A stretch of DNA of 64,000 nucleotides from Simonsiella muelleri ATCC 29453 (GCF_002951835.1 NZ_CP019448.1:372001-436000); one strand, 5' to 3'. Shown: positions 43,952 to 53,456, numbered from the stretch's first letter. The notes: generated by a model not told the origin, from the sequence alone. Numbers and translations are program-made.

Positions 43952-44384
43952 TGAAATCCCTTCAAATTGATAATAGAAATATTGGTTGAATTTATCTTCA
44001 TTCAGGCTACCTGATTAATACAATATAGAAGTGTGCGCTTATGTTAAAACACGTCAAGCATCACGTAAAATATTGGCAACAACACAACAAAAAGCAGCCT
44101 AAAAACCCACAATAGTATGATAAATTTTGTAAAGACAACCATGCTAAATGGTAACTCAAGCGGATTCACTTGTCAGCAAATTGCCAATAAAAGTCCAATT
44201 CAGGCAGCCTGAAAATAACTTTTATTGCAAAATCAATTAATCATTTTTTCTCAAAAATAAGCGTTTCATTTTTGCAACAAAATTTTGTATTTTACAGAAA
44301 ATTGCATTTTAAATAAGCATATTACTCTATAAAAACAATCTCGTTATAATCGCGTCCAATTTAATATTCACACCTATTTTGATT
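43952..44384. other. Divergent intergenic region between ppx and ampG
   Basis: About 430 bases with three uptake-like sites: a variant AGGCTACCTGA near 44006, a partial AGCAGCCTAAAA near 44094, and a full one near 44202. A TATAAT -10 candidate lies at 44345-44350, 35 bases before ampG, without a good -35. A 24-codon open frame at 44041 has no support as a gene. Confidence 0.45.
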
Positions 44385-45923
44385 ATGACCCCGATTTACA
44401 TCACTTATCTCGCCAAAACGCGTACCATCTCACACGCCCCCGCTCAAGTTATCACTTTGGTCATGCTGGGCTTTTCGGCGGGCTTACCTTTATCATTGAT
44501 TTTTTCCACGTTGTCATTATGGTTGATGGAAGCAGGCGTAGAGCTTAGCACCGTTACCATGTTTAGCTGGGCGGCTTTGGGCTATTCATTTAAATTTGTG
44601 TGGTCGCCGTTGATTGATTCGCTACAACTACCTATATTGTCCCGAATTTTAGGCAAAAGGCGGTCATGGTTATTATTAGCGCAAGGTTTAATGATTGCAG
44701 CAGTCTTGTTGATGGCATTTGCTAATCCGAATCCTGCATTTTCAAGCAGCCTGAATATCATGGCAGCAGGTTCGGTGCTGTTGGGTTTTGCTGCTGCGAC
44801 ACAAGACGTAGTTATTGATGCTTATCGCATTGAAATTTCACCAAATAATTCCGCAATGCAATCAATATTATCTGCCAGTTACACTGCTGGTTATCGCATC
44901 GGCATGATTGCATCTGGTGCAGGTTCGTTGATTTTAGCGGCGAAATTAGGTTCAACAACAGGACATTATGTTTACGAAGCATGGTGCATGACGTATTTGG
45001 TGATGGCTGGTTTGATGGGGCTGGGCGTTTTAACGACCCTAATGATAAAAGAACCAGAATATAATCAAACAAATACAAGCAATATTTCCACGCGTGATAA
45101 TTTACGATTATTGGCGATGTTCGTATTGGTGATTGTGGTGTTTGTGGCAACATTTAAATTTTCAGGCAGCCTATTTCCCGACAAAGAAACCTCGCCATTA
45201 TTACAATTTATTTACGAAACATTACATTTAATTTTATCATTGCTGGTAGCGGCTGTAGCAGGTTGGTTGTCAGTACGCATGGGGGTGGCTAACAAACAGA
45301 TTGCCGTACAAACGTGGGTAGACCCGATTCGTGATTTTTTCCAACGATATGGTAAAAAAGCATTGATTTTATTGGCACTAATTGGCTTATATCGCATTTC
45401 AGACATTGTTTCTGGTGTCATTTCGAGTGTATTCTATAAACAGATGGATTTTAGCAAAGAAGAAATTGCATACGCGGTAAAAACTTTTGGAGTCATCATG
45501 TCAATTTTTGGTGGATTTGCTGGAGGGGCGTTGGCACAAAAATTTCGCATTATGAATATGATGATGTTGGGGGCAATTGCGGCGGCAGCGACTAATTTGT
45601 TGTTTGTATTACTGGCGACACGTGGACACGATGTCCATTTGATGTACACCGCCGTTGGTTTGGATAACTTCGCAGCGGGTTTGGCTGGAACGGTTTTTGT
45701 GGCATTTTTATCTTCGCTGACAAATATTCGGTTCACGGCGGTACAATATGCGCTGTTCAGTTCACTGATGATGTTGTTTCCAAAAGTATTAGGTGGATAT
45801 TCAGGCAGCATTGTAGAGCGTATTGAGTACACGGGATTTTTCATGCTTACCGCATTATTAGGCGTGCCAGTTCTGGGTCTGATTTGGTGGGCAGACCGTA
45901 TCTTGTTTCCAAAAAATGACTAA
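44385..45923 (+). CDS. ampG: AmpG-type muropeptide permease (MFS)
   Basis: Major-facilitator transporter that brings GlcNAc-anhydromuropeptides into the cytoplasm for cell-wall recycling. 512 residues, 12-14 predicted helices; conserved N-terminal segment LGFSAGLPLSLIFSTLSLWL, the intracellular loop GKRRSWLLLAQ, and FAAATQDVVIDAYRIE. An uptake sequence near 45163 is read as SGSLF. I start at ATG 44385; the TTG two codons earlier is not needed. Confidence 0.93.
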   Translation: MTPIYITYLAKTRTISHAPAQVITLVMLGFSAGLPLSLIFSTLSLWLMEAGVELSTVTMFSWAALGYSFKFVWSPLIDSLQLPILSRILGKRRSWLLLAQGLMIAAVLLMAFANPNPAFSSSLNIMAAGSVLLGFAAATQDVVIDAYRIEISPNNSAMQSILSASYTAGYRIGMIASGAGSLILAAKLGSTTGHYVYEAWCMTYLVMAGLMGLGVLTTLMIKEPEYNQTNTSNISTRDNLRLLAMFVLVIVVFVATFKFSGSLFPDKETSPLLQFIYETLHLILSLLVAAVAGWLSVRMGVANKQIAVQTWVDPIRDFFQRYGKKALILLALIGLYRISDIVSGVISSVFYKQMDFSKEEIAYAVKTFGVIMSIFGGFAGGALAQKFRIMNMMMLGAIAAAATNLLFVLLATRGHDVHLMYTAVGLDNFAAGLAGTVFVAFLSSLTNIRFTAVQYALFSSLMMLFPKVLGGYSGSIVERIEYTGFFMLTALLGVPVLGLIWWADRILFPKND

Positions 45924-46016
45924 TTGAAAAATTTTTAACCAATTGACAATTCACAAACTCAAAGCAGCCAATTAGCGTTATTTTGTAATCATTCAGCAAC
46001 AAATTAAATATTCCAT

Positions 46017-46045
46017 TTGCACAAACAAAATGATACGCGTATAAT
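46017..46045 (+). promoter_or_regulatory. Strong promoter for a structured RNA upstream of prfA
   Basis: TTGCAC (46017-46022), exactly 17 bases, TATAAT (46040-46045). No gene starts for 200 bases; two hairpins follow at once. Confidence 0.75.
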
Positions 46046-46050
46046 TCGGG

Positions 46051-46145
46051 ATAGGTTCAGTCGCCACCTCGCCCATACACCAGCGACTGGACTTAGACCC
46101 TACAAAGATTCCGCCAACCCTTTCTTTGTGGGGTCGCCTTATTTT
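46051..46145 (+). ncRNA. Candidate structured RNA or leader before prfA
   Basis: From the expected transcription start, CAGTCGC (46058-46064) pairs perfectly with GCGACTG (46083-46089). Then GACCCTACAAAG (46096-46107) pairs with CTTTGTGGGGTC (46124-46135) including one T-G pair, extendable by one A-T pair. The second hairpin is followed by CCTTATTTT, so transcription may end here, giving a small RNA of about 95 bases, or continue into prfA as a regulated leader. No known family was recognised. Confidence 0.55.
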
Positions 46146-46252
46146 CATGGAACACGGTTTCAGGCTGCCTGAAGCCGTGTTTTACTATTATCATTCTCAC
46201 ATTTTTCATTATTTTTACTTTCAGGCAGCCTGAAAATCTTTTTTTTGACATT

Positions 46253-47329
46253 ATGAAACCATCATTATTAGATAAACTACAAAATTTGGCGCACCGCCTT
46301 GAAGAAGTTACCGCGCTGCTCGGCTCGCCCGAAGCCACCGCTAATATGGACAACTACCGCAAACTCAACCAAGAACACGCCGAACTCACGCCGATTGTTG
46401 AGACCTATCAGCAATACCGTCAAGCCGAAAGCGATTTGGCGGATGCGCAAGAAATGTTGTCCGACCCTGAAATGAAAGATTTCGCCGCAGAAGAAATTGA
46501 ACATGCCAAAACCCAAATTGAACAGCTTGATTTTGAATTACAAAAATTGCTTTTGCCCAAAGATGCAGACGATGACAAAAATATTTTCATTGAAATTCGC
46601 GCAGGCACGGGCGGCGATGAAGCTGCTTTATTTGCAGGCGATTTGTTGCGCATGTATTCACGTTTTGCCGAACGCAATCGTTGGCAAACTGAAATCGTAT
46701 CCGCCAGCGAGAGCGATTTAGGTGGTTATAAAGAAGTGATTGTGCGTTTAATTGGTTTGGGTGCGTACAGCAAATTAAAATTTGAAAGTGGCGGACACCG
46801 TGTACAGCGCGTCCCCACCACCGAAAGCCAAGGACGCATTCACACATCCGCTTGCACCGTTGCCGTGATGCCAGAAGCAGACGAATTAGAAGAAATCCAA
46901 TTAAATCCCAACGACTTGCGCATTGACACCTTTCGTGCATCGGGCGCAGGCGGTCAACACATCAACAAAACCGATTCTGCTATTCGCATCACGCATTTAC
47001 CCACTGGCATGGTCGTAGAATGTCAAGACGGTCGCAGCCAACACGCCAATAAAGCCCAAGCCATGAAAGTGTTAGCCGCACGTTTGAATGACAAACAAAA
47101 ACGCGAAGCCCAAGCCAAAGAAGCCGCCGAACGCAAATCGCTCATCGGTAGCGGCGACAGAAGCGAACGCATTCGCACCTACAATTATCCACAAGGACGC
47201 GTTACTGACCACCGTATCAATTTGACTTTGCACAAATTGGATTTTGTCATGGACGGCGATATGGAAGAAATCACGTCCGCGCTGATTGCCGAACATCAAG
47301 CAGAATTGTTGGCAGCGATGGGGGATTAA
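46253..47329 (+). CDS. prfA: PrfA, peptide chain release factor 1
   Basis: Recognises UAA and UAG and releases the finished peptide. 358 residues. The hydrolysis motif GGQ is in [18 protein letters not shown]. The stop-codon recognition tripeptide at residues 188-190 reads Pro-Thr-Thr ([10 protein letters not shown]), where E. coli RF1 has Pro-Ala-Thr; the PxT pattern is kept. The rest matches neisserial RF1 closely. A palindromic uptake sequence lies about 25 bases before the start. Confidence 0.96.
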   Translation: MKPSLLDKLQNLAHRLEEVTALLGSPEATANMDNYRKLNQEHAELTPIVETYQQYRQAESDLADAQEMLSDPEMKDFAAEEIEHAKTQIEQLDFELQKLLLPKDADDDKNIFIEIRAGTGGDEAALFAGDLLRMYSRFAERNRWQTEIVSASESDLGGYKEVIVRLIGLGAYSKLKFESGGHRVQRVPTTESQGRIHTSACTVAVMPEADELEEIQLNPNDLRIDTFRASGAGGQHINKTDSAIRITHLPTGMVVECQDGRSQHANKAQAMKVLAARLNDKQKREAQAKEAAERKSLIGSGDRSERIRTYNYPQGRVTDHRINLTLHKLDFVMDGDMEEITSALIAEHQAELLAAMGD

Positions 47330-47376
47330 GTTTTCAGTAAGTTTTCAGGCAGCCTGTAAACATTTTTGGAGAAAAC

Positions 47377-48228
47377 ATGAGTAATATTATTAATGCGATT
47401 TACAATTTAGTTACTGATTTTGAAAACAACTTTAACCGTGAAAATCATGGTTTAAATCGTGCTAATCAAATGGGTGAAGCGTTGGAAGAGTGGGTTAAAG
47501 ATTTATTTGCTAATACGTTACACACTCAAAACGAACAACAACGCCTAGCCCGACTCTCAGAAACTTTTTCCTATTTGGGTAATCAAAATAATCCACCTGA
47601 TATGATTTTGAAAAATGGCGATGCGATTGAAGTCAAAAAAGTGATTGGAAAAGATGCCACTTTAGCATTAAATAGTTCTTATCCAAAAGATAAATTGTTG
47701 GCAAGTTCGCCCTTACTCACACAAGAATGCAGAAATTGCGAGCCAAATTGGAGAGAGAAAGACATCATTTATGTGGTGGGTGTCGTGCCAAAAAATCAGC
47801 CTTTACAAAGTTTGTGTATGGTTTATGGTGTAGATTACGCAGCCAATCACATGATTTACGAGCGTATTCGCCATACAATTGTCACAGGCATCCAACAAAT
47901 TCCCGATGTGGAATTTACTGAAACCAACGAATTAGCCAAAGTCAAAAAAATTGACCCTTTGGGCATTACCGATTTGCGTGTTCGTGGAATGTGGTCTATT
48001 GCTAACCCATTCAAAGTATTTAATTATCTTTATCAAAGGGATTTTGAAAGACCATTTAATTTGATGTGTCTCATCAATTTGGAAAAATATCAGTCATTTA
48101 ATAATACAGAAGACATTGAACAATTAGTTGGGCAAGTTCCTGATTTTTCAATCGCCGATGTGATGATTAAAAATCCCAATAATCCTGCTCAACTAAAACC
48201 AGCAAAATTGATTACATTTAAAAGATAA
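47377..48228 (+). CDS. NgoPII-family type II restriction endonuclease (predicted GGCC)
   Basis: Closely resembles the NgoPII endonuclease of N. gonorrhoeae along its whole 283 residues: [20 protein letters not shown], then [20 protein letters not shown], followed by IEVKK, and [14 protein letters not shown]. The catalytic metal site is most likely [16 protein letters not shown] (the PD-(D/E)xK type). NgoPII cuts GGCC; the same specificity is inferred. The methyltransferase follows 16 bases later. An uptake sequence precedes the start, so the module has been resident or was taken up from a relative. Confidence 0.92.
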   Translation: MSNIINAIYNLVTDFENNFNRENHGLNRANQMGEALEEWVKDLFANTLHTQNEQQRLARLSETFSYLGNQNNPPDMILKNGDAIEVKKVIGKDATLALNSSYPKDKLLASSPLLTQECRNCEPNWREKDIIYVVGVVPKNQPLQSLCMVYGVDYAANHMIYERIRHTIVTGIQQIPDVEFTETNELAKVKKIDPLGITDLRVRGMWSIANPFKVFNYLYQRDFERPFNLMCLINLEKYQSFNNTEDIEQLVGQVPDFSIADVMIKNPNNPAQLKPAKLITFKR

Positions 48229-48244
48229 AATAACAGAAATAAAG

Positions 48245-49240
48245 ATGAAGGTTATTAGTTTATTTTCAGGTTGTGGTGGTTTGGATTTAGGTTTTGAACG
48301 TGCAGGTTTTGAAATTCCTGTTGCCAATGAATACGACAAAACCATTTGGGCAACCTATAAAGCCAATCACCCTAAAACCCAATTGATTGAAGGTGATATT
48401 CGTCATATTCAAGAAATTAATTTTCCTGATGAAATTGATGGAATCATTGGTGGACCACCGTGCCAATCTTGGTCAGAAGCAGGTGCGTTGCGCGGTATTG
48501 ATGATGCACGTGGACAATTATTTTTTGATTACATTCGCATTTTAAAAAGCAAACAACCCAAATTCTTTTTAGCGGAAAATGTCAGCGGAATGCTTGCCAA
48601 TCGCCATTCGCAAGCCGTACAAAATTTACTCAAAATGTTTGATGAATGCGGTTATGACGTTTCGCTAACCTTGGTTAATGCCAAAAATTATGGTGTCGCA
48701 CAAGAACGTAAACGGGTATTTTATATTGGTTTTCGTAAAGATTTAAATATTAAATTCCAATTCCCACAAGGTTCAACGGCTGATGATAAACACAAACTCA
48801 CATTAAAAGATGTGATGGCTGATTTACAAAAAACGGCTGTCCCTGCTAGCGAAAAAAATTATGCCAATCCACAAGCTATTAACAATAATGAATATTTCAC
48901 AGGTAGCTTTTCCACCATTTTTATGAGCCGAAACCGTGTTAAAGCATGGAATGAACAAGGTTTTACTGTTCAGGCATCAGGGCGACAATGCCAATTACAC
49001 CCTCAAGCCCCCAAAATGGTTAAGTATGGCGAAAACGATTTCCGTTTTGTAACAGGTCAAGAGCATTTATACCGCCGCATGACGGTGCGTGAAGTAGCAA
49101 GATTACAAGGTTTTCCCGATAATTTTAAACTTATCTATCAAAAAATTGATGATGGCTATAAAATGATTGGCAATGCTGTTCCCGTTCAATTGGCGTATGA
49201 AATCGCGGTGGCAATCAAACAAGTTTTTCAGGCTGCCTGA
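48245..49240 (+). CDS. DNA (cytosine-5)-methyltransferase, M.NgoPII-like
   Basis: Protects the sites cut by the upstream enzyme. 331 residues with m5C-methyltransferase motifs in order: [19 protein letters not shown] (I), [18 protein letters not shown] (IV, catalytic Cys), [10 protein letters not shown] (VI), [18 protein letters not shown] (VIII), [15 protein letters not shown] (IX) and [15 protein letters not shown] (X). The last residues VFQAA and the TGA stop are provided by an uptake sequence overlapping the 3' end. Restriction gene first, methyltransferase second, both on the plus strand. Confidence 0.95.
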   Translation: MKVISLFSGCGGLDLGFERAGFEIPVANEYDKTIWATYKANHPKTQLIEGDIRHIQEINFPDEIDGIIGGPPCQSWSEAGALRGIDDARGQLFFDYIRILKSKQPKFFLAENVSGMLANRHSQAVQNLLKMFDECGYDVSLTLVNAKNYGVAQERKRVFYIGFRKDLNIKFQFPQGSTADDKHKLTLKDVMADLQKTAVPASEKNYANPQAINNNEYFTGSFSTIFMSRNRVKAWNEQGFTVQASGRQCQLHPQAPKMVKYGENDFRFVTGQEHLYRRMTVREVARLQGFPDNFKLIYQKIDDGYKMIGNAVPVQLAYEIAVAIKQVFQAA

Positions 49241-49251
49241 AAATTATCATT

Positions 49252-49414
49252 AGAATTTGTATTCACAGTCAAGTGCGATGTCTTTTTGCCCCATTTAGCA
49301 TGCCTGCTGCGTTGAATTTCATGCCAATAGGAGCGATATTGGGATAAAATTCGCCTTACATTCGCACCAACTGGGACAAAAATCTATTTTACGTTGGCTG
49401 TAAATACAGGTTCT
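49252..49414. repeat. Longer copy of the AGAACCTG-ended repeat
   Basis: Left end AGAATTTGTATTCACAGTC and right end GGCTGTAAATACAGGTTCT are inverted relative to each other. The right 55 bases match the 72-bp element at 34316-34387 in reverse orientation. It lies between the methyltransferase stop and the IS481-type relic. Confidence 0.7.
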
Positions 49415-49439
49415 AAGTTTCATTTCCAGCAATGTGGGA

Positions 49440-49645
49440 AAAATCAATAATGGATTCAAATCCAACCTCTCAAAAGCGTCCCTGTAGTGCTGTTCGGGTA
49501 GTGATTTAAGCACATTGTAGATGGTTTAACGGCTGACTATGAATCATCTAGCAAGCGAAGTAATGCTTTCTTTATCTTGGGTGTATGCAGTTTAAATGGC
49601 TTGACGATGATGCAGCAGGAGTTTGGTTCTTTTGTGGATTTTCAT
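49440..49645 (-). pseudogene. IS481-type transposase relic (N-terminal part)
   Basis: Reading from ATG 49643-49645 gives MKIHKRTKLLLHHRQAI, stop, TAYTQDKESITSLAR, stop, FIVSR, stop, TIYNVLKSLPEQ. This is the helix-turn-helix N-terminus of neisserial IS481-type transposases with three stop codons; the catalytic domain is gone. It explains most of the 530-base gap between the R-M genes and the metallophosphoesterase. Confidence 0.75.
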
Positions 49646-49691
49646 TATAGTATTTTCGTTGATTATTATAAACAACGTTAGTTTAAATTAC

Positions 49692-49766
49692 ACATAAACA
49701 AACATTTAATCAATTGACGCAATTGGATAAAATTAAATTTATTCAAGAATTTCTAGGAAAAAATTA
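49692..49766 (+). pseudogene. C-terminal tail of the RNA-ligase gene
   Basis: Open codons HKQTFNQLTQLDKIKFIQEF end at a stop three bases before the metallophosphoesterase start. The same tail occurs at 34567-34644 on the minus strand, where it follows a fragment of a T4 Rnl1-like ligase. Only about 24 codons survive here. Confidence 0.65.
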
Positions 49767-49769
49767 AAA

Positions 49770-50429
49770 ATGAGAAAAATCTTTTTTACATCGGATGTGC
49801 ATTTTTCGCACCGCAATATTGTGAAGTTTTGTCCGACTTTTCGTCCAAAAACCAGCAATCCTACGGAATTAGATGAATTTATGATTGCGCGTTGGAATGA
49901 AACAGTTGGTATTGATGATGTGGTTTACAATTTGGGTGATTTATCTTTTTCTAAAGATTTCAAACAAGTAGAAAATATATTGTATCGCCTAAATGGCACG
50001 CATCACTTGATTTATGGCAACCATGATGGACAAATTGAGCAACATATTGACCGTTTGCAAAAAAATATGAAACACGATGGTTTGCCGATGATTACCAGCG
50101 CACAAAATTATTTGAAATTAAAGCTGCCTGAAATCAATAATATTTTGATTTTATTTCATTATCCGATTCAAGAATGGGATGGTTGCCATAAGGGTTGGTA
50201 TCATTTGCATGGACATACTCATGAGCGTGTAGCAAAAGTTCAGGGGCGAATTTTAAATGTGGGCTGGGATTTGCATGGGAAATTTTTGACTGCACAAGAT
50301 GTTGATGATTTATTGCGTGATTTGCCACAGGTTTCATATTTTGGCGATAAATTGGGTGATTTTCCATTGGCTGATTTAGCATTGAATCAGGTGGTTGTAA
50401 AAGAGAAATTGAGACTCAATAATAAATGA
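49770..50429 (+). CDS. Calcineurin-like metallophosphoesterase
   Basis: Two-metal phosphoesterase of 219 residues with the complete motif set: SDVHFSHRN, YNLGDLSFSKDF, LIYGNHDGQ, LFHYPIQEWDG and YHLHGHTHERVA. This compact type often accompanies RNA-repair kinases and ligases of phage ancestry, where it could remove 2',3'-cyclic or 3'-phosphates; that role is inferred from context. A near-identical 5' stub is at 34482-34566. An uptake-like AGCTGCCTGAAA near 50122 is in frame. It overlaps no neighbour; the next gene starts 7 bases on. Confidence 0.85.
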   Translation: MRKIFFTSDVHFSHRNIVKFCPTFRPKTSNPTELDEFMIARWNETVGIDDVVYNLGDLSFSKDFKQVENILYRLNGTHHLIYGNHDGQIEQHIDRLQKNMKHDGLPMITSAQNYLKLKLPEINNILILFHYPIQEWDGCHKGWYHLHGHTHERVAKVQGRILNVGWDLHGKFLTAQDVDDLLRDLPQVSYFGDKLGDFPLADLALNQVVVKEKLRLNNK

Positions 50430-50436
50430 GAAAATC

Positions 50437-51006
50437 ATGTTAAATAAGAAAGTATTACGAAAAATCTGTCGGCAAAATCGTCAATCTTTACCACACCAAA
50501 TGCGCCAAATTGCCACGTTACGTGCCAATCGTGTACTTAAATTTTGCATTAAACGGGGCAAAAATATTGCTGTGTATTTTCCGATTGGCAGTGAAATGCG
50601 TTTGGACGAATTTGTCCGCACCGCACAAAAACGTGGCGCAAAAATTTATTTGCCTTATATTGAACCGCGCCAATTGCGTTTGTGGTTTACACCGTATTCT
50701 ACTGGCAAATCAGAACGTTTACGCGGTTCAGGCAGCCTGAAAGTTCCACAATTTGCAGGTAAGAAAATTCGTGTGCATCGGCTCAATACGTTGATTTTGC
50801 CGATTGTTGGCATTGACAAAATGGGGTATCGTTTGGGGCAGGGGGGCGGTTATTATGATGCGACTTTGGCGCAGACTCGTCATATTGTGCAGCCGAAAAA
50901 AATTGCGGTGGGATTTGCGTGTCAGCAGATTGATGCTTTGCCACATGAGGCGCACGATTGTCGGGTTGATGCATTTGTGTCAGAACAGTCATGTTATTGG
51001 TTCTAA
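50437..51006 (+). CDS. 5-formyltetrahydrofolate cyclo-ligase
   Basis: ATP-dependent conversion of 5-formyl-THF to 5,10-methenyl-THF (MTHFS, YgfA type). 189 residues with VYFPIGSEMRLDEFV and the signature MGYRLGQGGGYYDATLA, in which Lys/Arg and Gly residues bind ATP. It lies 7 bases after the phosphoesterase, probably co-transcribed by chance. An uptake sequence is read as GSGSLK near residue 98. Confidence 0.92.
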   Translation: MLNKKVLRKICRQNRQSLPHQMRQIATLRANRVLKFCIKRGKNIAVYFPIGSEMRLDEFVRTAQKRGAKIYLPYIEPRQLRLWFTPYSTGKSERLRGSGSLKVPQFAGKKIRVHRLNTLILPIVGIDKMGYRLGQGGGYYDATLAQTRHIVQPKKIAVGFACQQIDALPHEAHDCRVDAFVSEQSCYWF

Positions 51007-51017
51007 AATAAAAATAA

Positions 51018-51057
51018 AGGCAGCTTGAAAAAATGCTTTCAGGTTGCCTAATTTTTT
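51018..51057. terminator. Bidirectional terminator from diverged uptake sequences
   Basis: AGGCAGCTTGAAA (51018-51030) pairs with TTTCAGGTTGCCT (51037-51049) over 13 positions including two G-T pairs, followed by T6. Changes on the two arms partly compensate each other. It lies between convergent genes. Confidence 0.8.
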
Positions 51058-51066
51058 ATTGAAGAA

Positions 51067-51918
51067 TTATTCATCATTGGTCATCAATAAATATTGAATG
51101 CGAATGAATTCATCTAAAATAGCTTGTTGAATCATCAATCGTTTAGACAACGGTGATGCAAATCGTACCACCAAACAATACATACTGTTATCGCGCGGCA
51201 TACGGCTGATGGTCGGGTCAGCTGCAGGGGTTACGAACATTTTTTGCATTTTCACTTCTTCAAAATATTGTGCAATATCCAATACATAACGCGCACAATA
51301 ATCACGCAACACCCACTCCAAACGTGGCACAATCGCATCAGAATCTAAGCGAATCGGTACGGGAATCTCAAATGTATGCACAACATATTTGCCAATCACA
51401 TTATCACGCGACAGTGGCACGCTTAACAGTAAACTATTTGGAAATGAAACAGTTTTTCCTGATAAATCACCCAGTTGATTATTTGTACCCGTTTGAATCA
51501 CGAGCGTGTTAAACATATTAATATCTACCACGCGCCCACGAATATTGGAAATTTCCACATAATCACCGATGGAATATTGGTTGGTAATCATGCGCATCAT
51601 GCTGCCAAGCAAGCACATAATCAATTCTTTGGTCGCCAACACAGTCGCCGCTGCCAATGCCACCATAGACAACGCAAAATGCTGCAATTGGGTCGCCCAA
51701 ACCGCTGCCAACGCAATCACGCCAACCAATAGTGAAAAATTACGACTCATCACAATGGCGCGGCGTTTAAATTCTAACTCCAAATTAGGATGGCGATAAA
51801 AATAAAACCGTAACCACAACCAACGCAGAAAAACAATGCTGGGAATCAGTAAAACAGTATGGAGCAGTTCCAGCTGAAAATTTAAAGCTAAGTTACTAAA
51901 AATATTGGTTAATTGCAT
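51067..51918 (-). CDS. MscS-family mechanosensitive channel protein
   Basis: 283-residue inner-membrane protein with about four predicted helices. The pore-lining and beta-domain region has LATKELIMCLLGSMMRMITN and then YSIGDYVEISNIRGRVVDIN, and VSFPNSLLLSVPLSRDN follows, all typical of the MscS fold. The C-terminal alpha/beta domain is present. Would release solutes on osmotic downshock, though some relatives have other signals. Confidence 0.85.
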   Translation of the reverse strand: MQLTNIFSNLALNFQLELLHTVLLIPSIVFLRWLWLRFYFYRHPNLELEFKRRAIVMSRNFSLLVGVIALAAVWATQLQHFALSMVALAAATVLATKELIMCLLGSMMRMITNQYSIGDYVEISNIRGRVVDINMFNTLVIQTGTNNQLGDLSGKTVSFPNSLLLSVPLSRDNVIGKYVVHTFEIPVPIRLDSDAIVPRLEWVLRDYCARYVLDIAQYFEEVKMQKMFVTPAADPTISRMPRDNSMYCLVVRFASPLSKRLMIQQAILDEFIRIQYLLMTNDE

Positions 51919-52050
51919 TTTAAATAAACCTTTTTTTCAAACAGATTCACATCTTTAGGCAATCTGAAAATCAGTTTACAGCCATAAATTCAGCATCGAT
52001 ATGATAAAATTCAACCTCAATCAAATTAATTATCCGAAATGGAGAATATT

Positions 52051-52713
52051 GTGCAACTGCAACTAACTGAAATCATGAATTATGTGCAATCCATTTTGCC
52101 ATTGATTCGTGCGAATATCGTTATTTTAACAGCTATTATATTGGTTTTGTTAATTTGGATATTAAAAAGTCAAATTGTGCGACAAAATCGTCGCTTTTTG
52201 TTGGATTTGAAAAAGGAATGGAAACAGCAAAATCAGCAAGTTACACAATCTTCTGTGATTGCGCCAACGTCTTCAGGCAGCCTGAAAAGCAGTTTATTGG
52301 AACAAAAAATTTTGGTATATCAAACTTTGGTAAATTTGAAAAATGAGATGATAACCGAGCAGCAGAGTTTGTCTGAAAATGGTTTGACTGCGAAACGTTA
52401 TTATCATTATTTTAAGGAATTTCGTGATATTGTGATTCACAGTCGTTTTTATTTGGCATCGGAGACCGAATTTACGTTCAGTCAAATGATGCAAGATTCT
52501 GCGCCACAATTATTAAAAATCAAACACTTGGAAAATGAGTTTGCCGAACAAGCCACATTGCCTAGCACTGACCGTTATGCGCTGGAAAAATTGATTGAAC
52601 AAGAAACGGTGGTTTTGGAAACGTTCCATCAAAATAGCCGTGTTCAAATGATTCATTTTTTGGATATGATTGATGATGATGCAGCAAAATTACGTACAGA
52701 ATTAAATTTTTAA
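52051..52713 (+). CDS. Membrane-anchored protein of unknown function
   Basis: 220 residues with one N-terminal membrane helix (IVILTAIILVLLIWIL) and a long, mostly helical cytoplasmic part rich in Gln, Glu and Leu. An uptake sequence is read as SSGSLKSS at the junction between the two. I choose GTG 52051 because GGAG (52041-52044) lies six bases upstream; ATG 52039 is in frame but has that same GGAG inside it. No family recognised. Confidence 0.65.
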   Translation: MQLQLTEIMNYVQSILPLIRANIVILTAIILVLLIWILKSQIVRQNRRFLLDLKKEWKQQNQQVTQSSVIAPTSSGSLKSSLLEQKILVYQTLVNLKNEMITEQQSLSENGLTAKRYYHYFKEFRDIVIHSRFYLASETEFTFSQMMQDSAPQLLKIKHLENEFAEQATLPSTDRYALEKLIEQETVVLETFHQNSRVQMIHFLDMIDDDAAKLRTELNF

Positions 52714-52787
52714 AAGCAATAAATGAATCAATTAAATTTTTTCAGGCAGCCTGAAAAATATTGTCATTAATTTAATATAAAGGAAAA

Positions 52788-53456
52788 ATGATGCAAAAAG
52801 TGATTACGATAGATGGTCCATCGGCATCGGGCAAAGGCACGGTGGCGGCACGCGTGGCGGCACATTTGGGGTGGGCGTATTTGGATTCGGGGGCGTTGTA
52901 TCGTTTAACTGCTCTTTTCGCTAAAAATCAACAAATTGCATGGAATAATGAAGCTGAATTGGCAAAATTGGCAGCGCGATTGCCAGTGCAATTTGATGGT
53001 CAAAAAATATTTTTAAATCAAAAAGATGTTACTAATGAAATCAGAATAGAAGCGATTGGTATGGGGGCATCTGAAGTTGCAAAGTTGCCTGGTGTTCGTT
53101 TGGCTTTGCTGCAACGCCAGCGCGATTTTTTGACGGAACGTGGATTGGTGGCAGATGGGCGCGATATGGGGTCGGTGGTTTTTCCTGATGCGTGCTTAAA
53201 AATTTTTCTGACGGCACCGCCCGAAATTCGCGCCCAACGTCGTGCTAAGCAAATTAATATTTCACTTCAAGGCGTTGAGTTTGAAAAAATTTTGGCTGAT
53301 ATTCAAGCGCGTGATGAGGCCGACCGTAATCGTGCAGTTGCACCGCTTCAACGGTTGCCCGATACTTTATTATTGGATACATCTGATTTGACAATTGAAG
53401 AATCTGTAAAAAAAGTGCTTGATTGGTATAGCAAAAAAAATAATTTATCAGTATAA
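52788..53456 (+). CDS. cmk: Cmk, cytidylate kinase
   Basis: Phosphorylates CMP and dCMP with ATP. 222 residues: P-loop ITIDGPSASGKGTVAARVA, CMP-binding LDSGALYRL and VADGRDMGSVVFPDA, and the lid region RRAKQIN...RDEADRNRAVAPL. First gene of the conserved cmk-rpsA-ihfB order. AAAGGAAAA precedes two consecutive ATG codons. Confidence 0.96.
   Translation: MMQKVITIDGPSASGKGTVAARVAAHLGWAYLDSGALYRLTALFAKNQQIAWNNEAELAKLAARLPVQFDGQKIFLNQKDVTNEIRIEAIGMGASEVAKLPGVRLALLQRQRDFLTERGLVADGRDMGSVVFPDACLKIFLTAPPEIRAQRRAKQINISLQGVEFEKILADIQARDEADRNRAVAPLQRLPDTLLLDTSDLTIEESVKKVLDWYSKKNNLSV

Noticed and set aside
45924..46016. Further gene between ampG and the structured RNA
   Set aside because: Short AT-rich stretch with stops in all frames.
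49319..49513. 64-codon gene after the R-M pair
   Set aside because: It is the continuation of a transposase relic with upstream stops and then runs through a repeat element.
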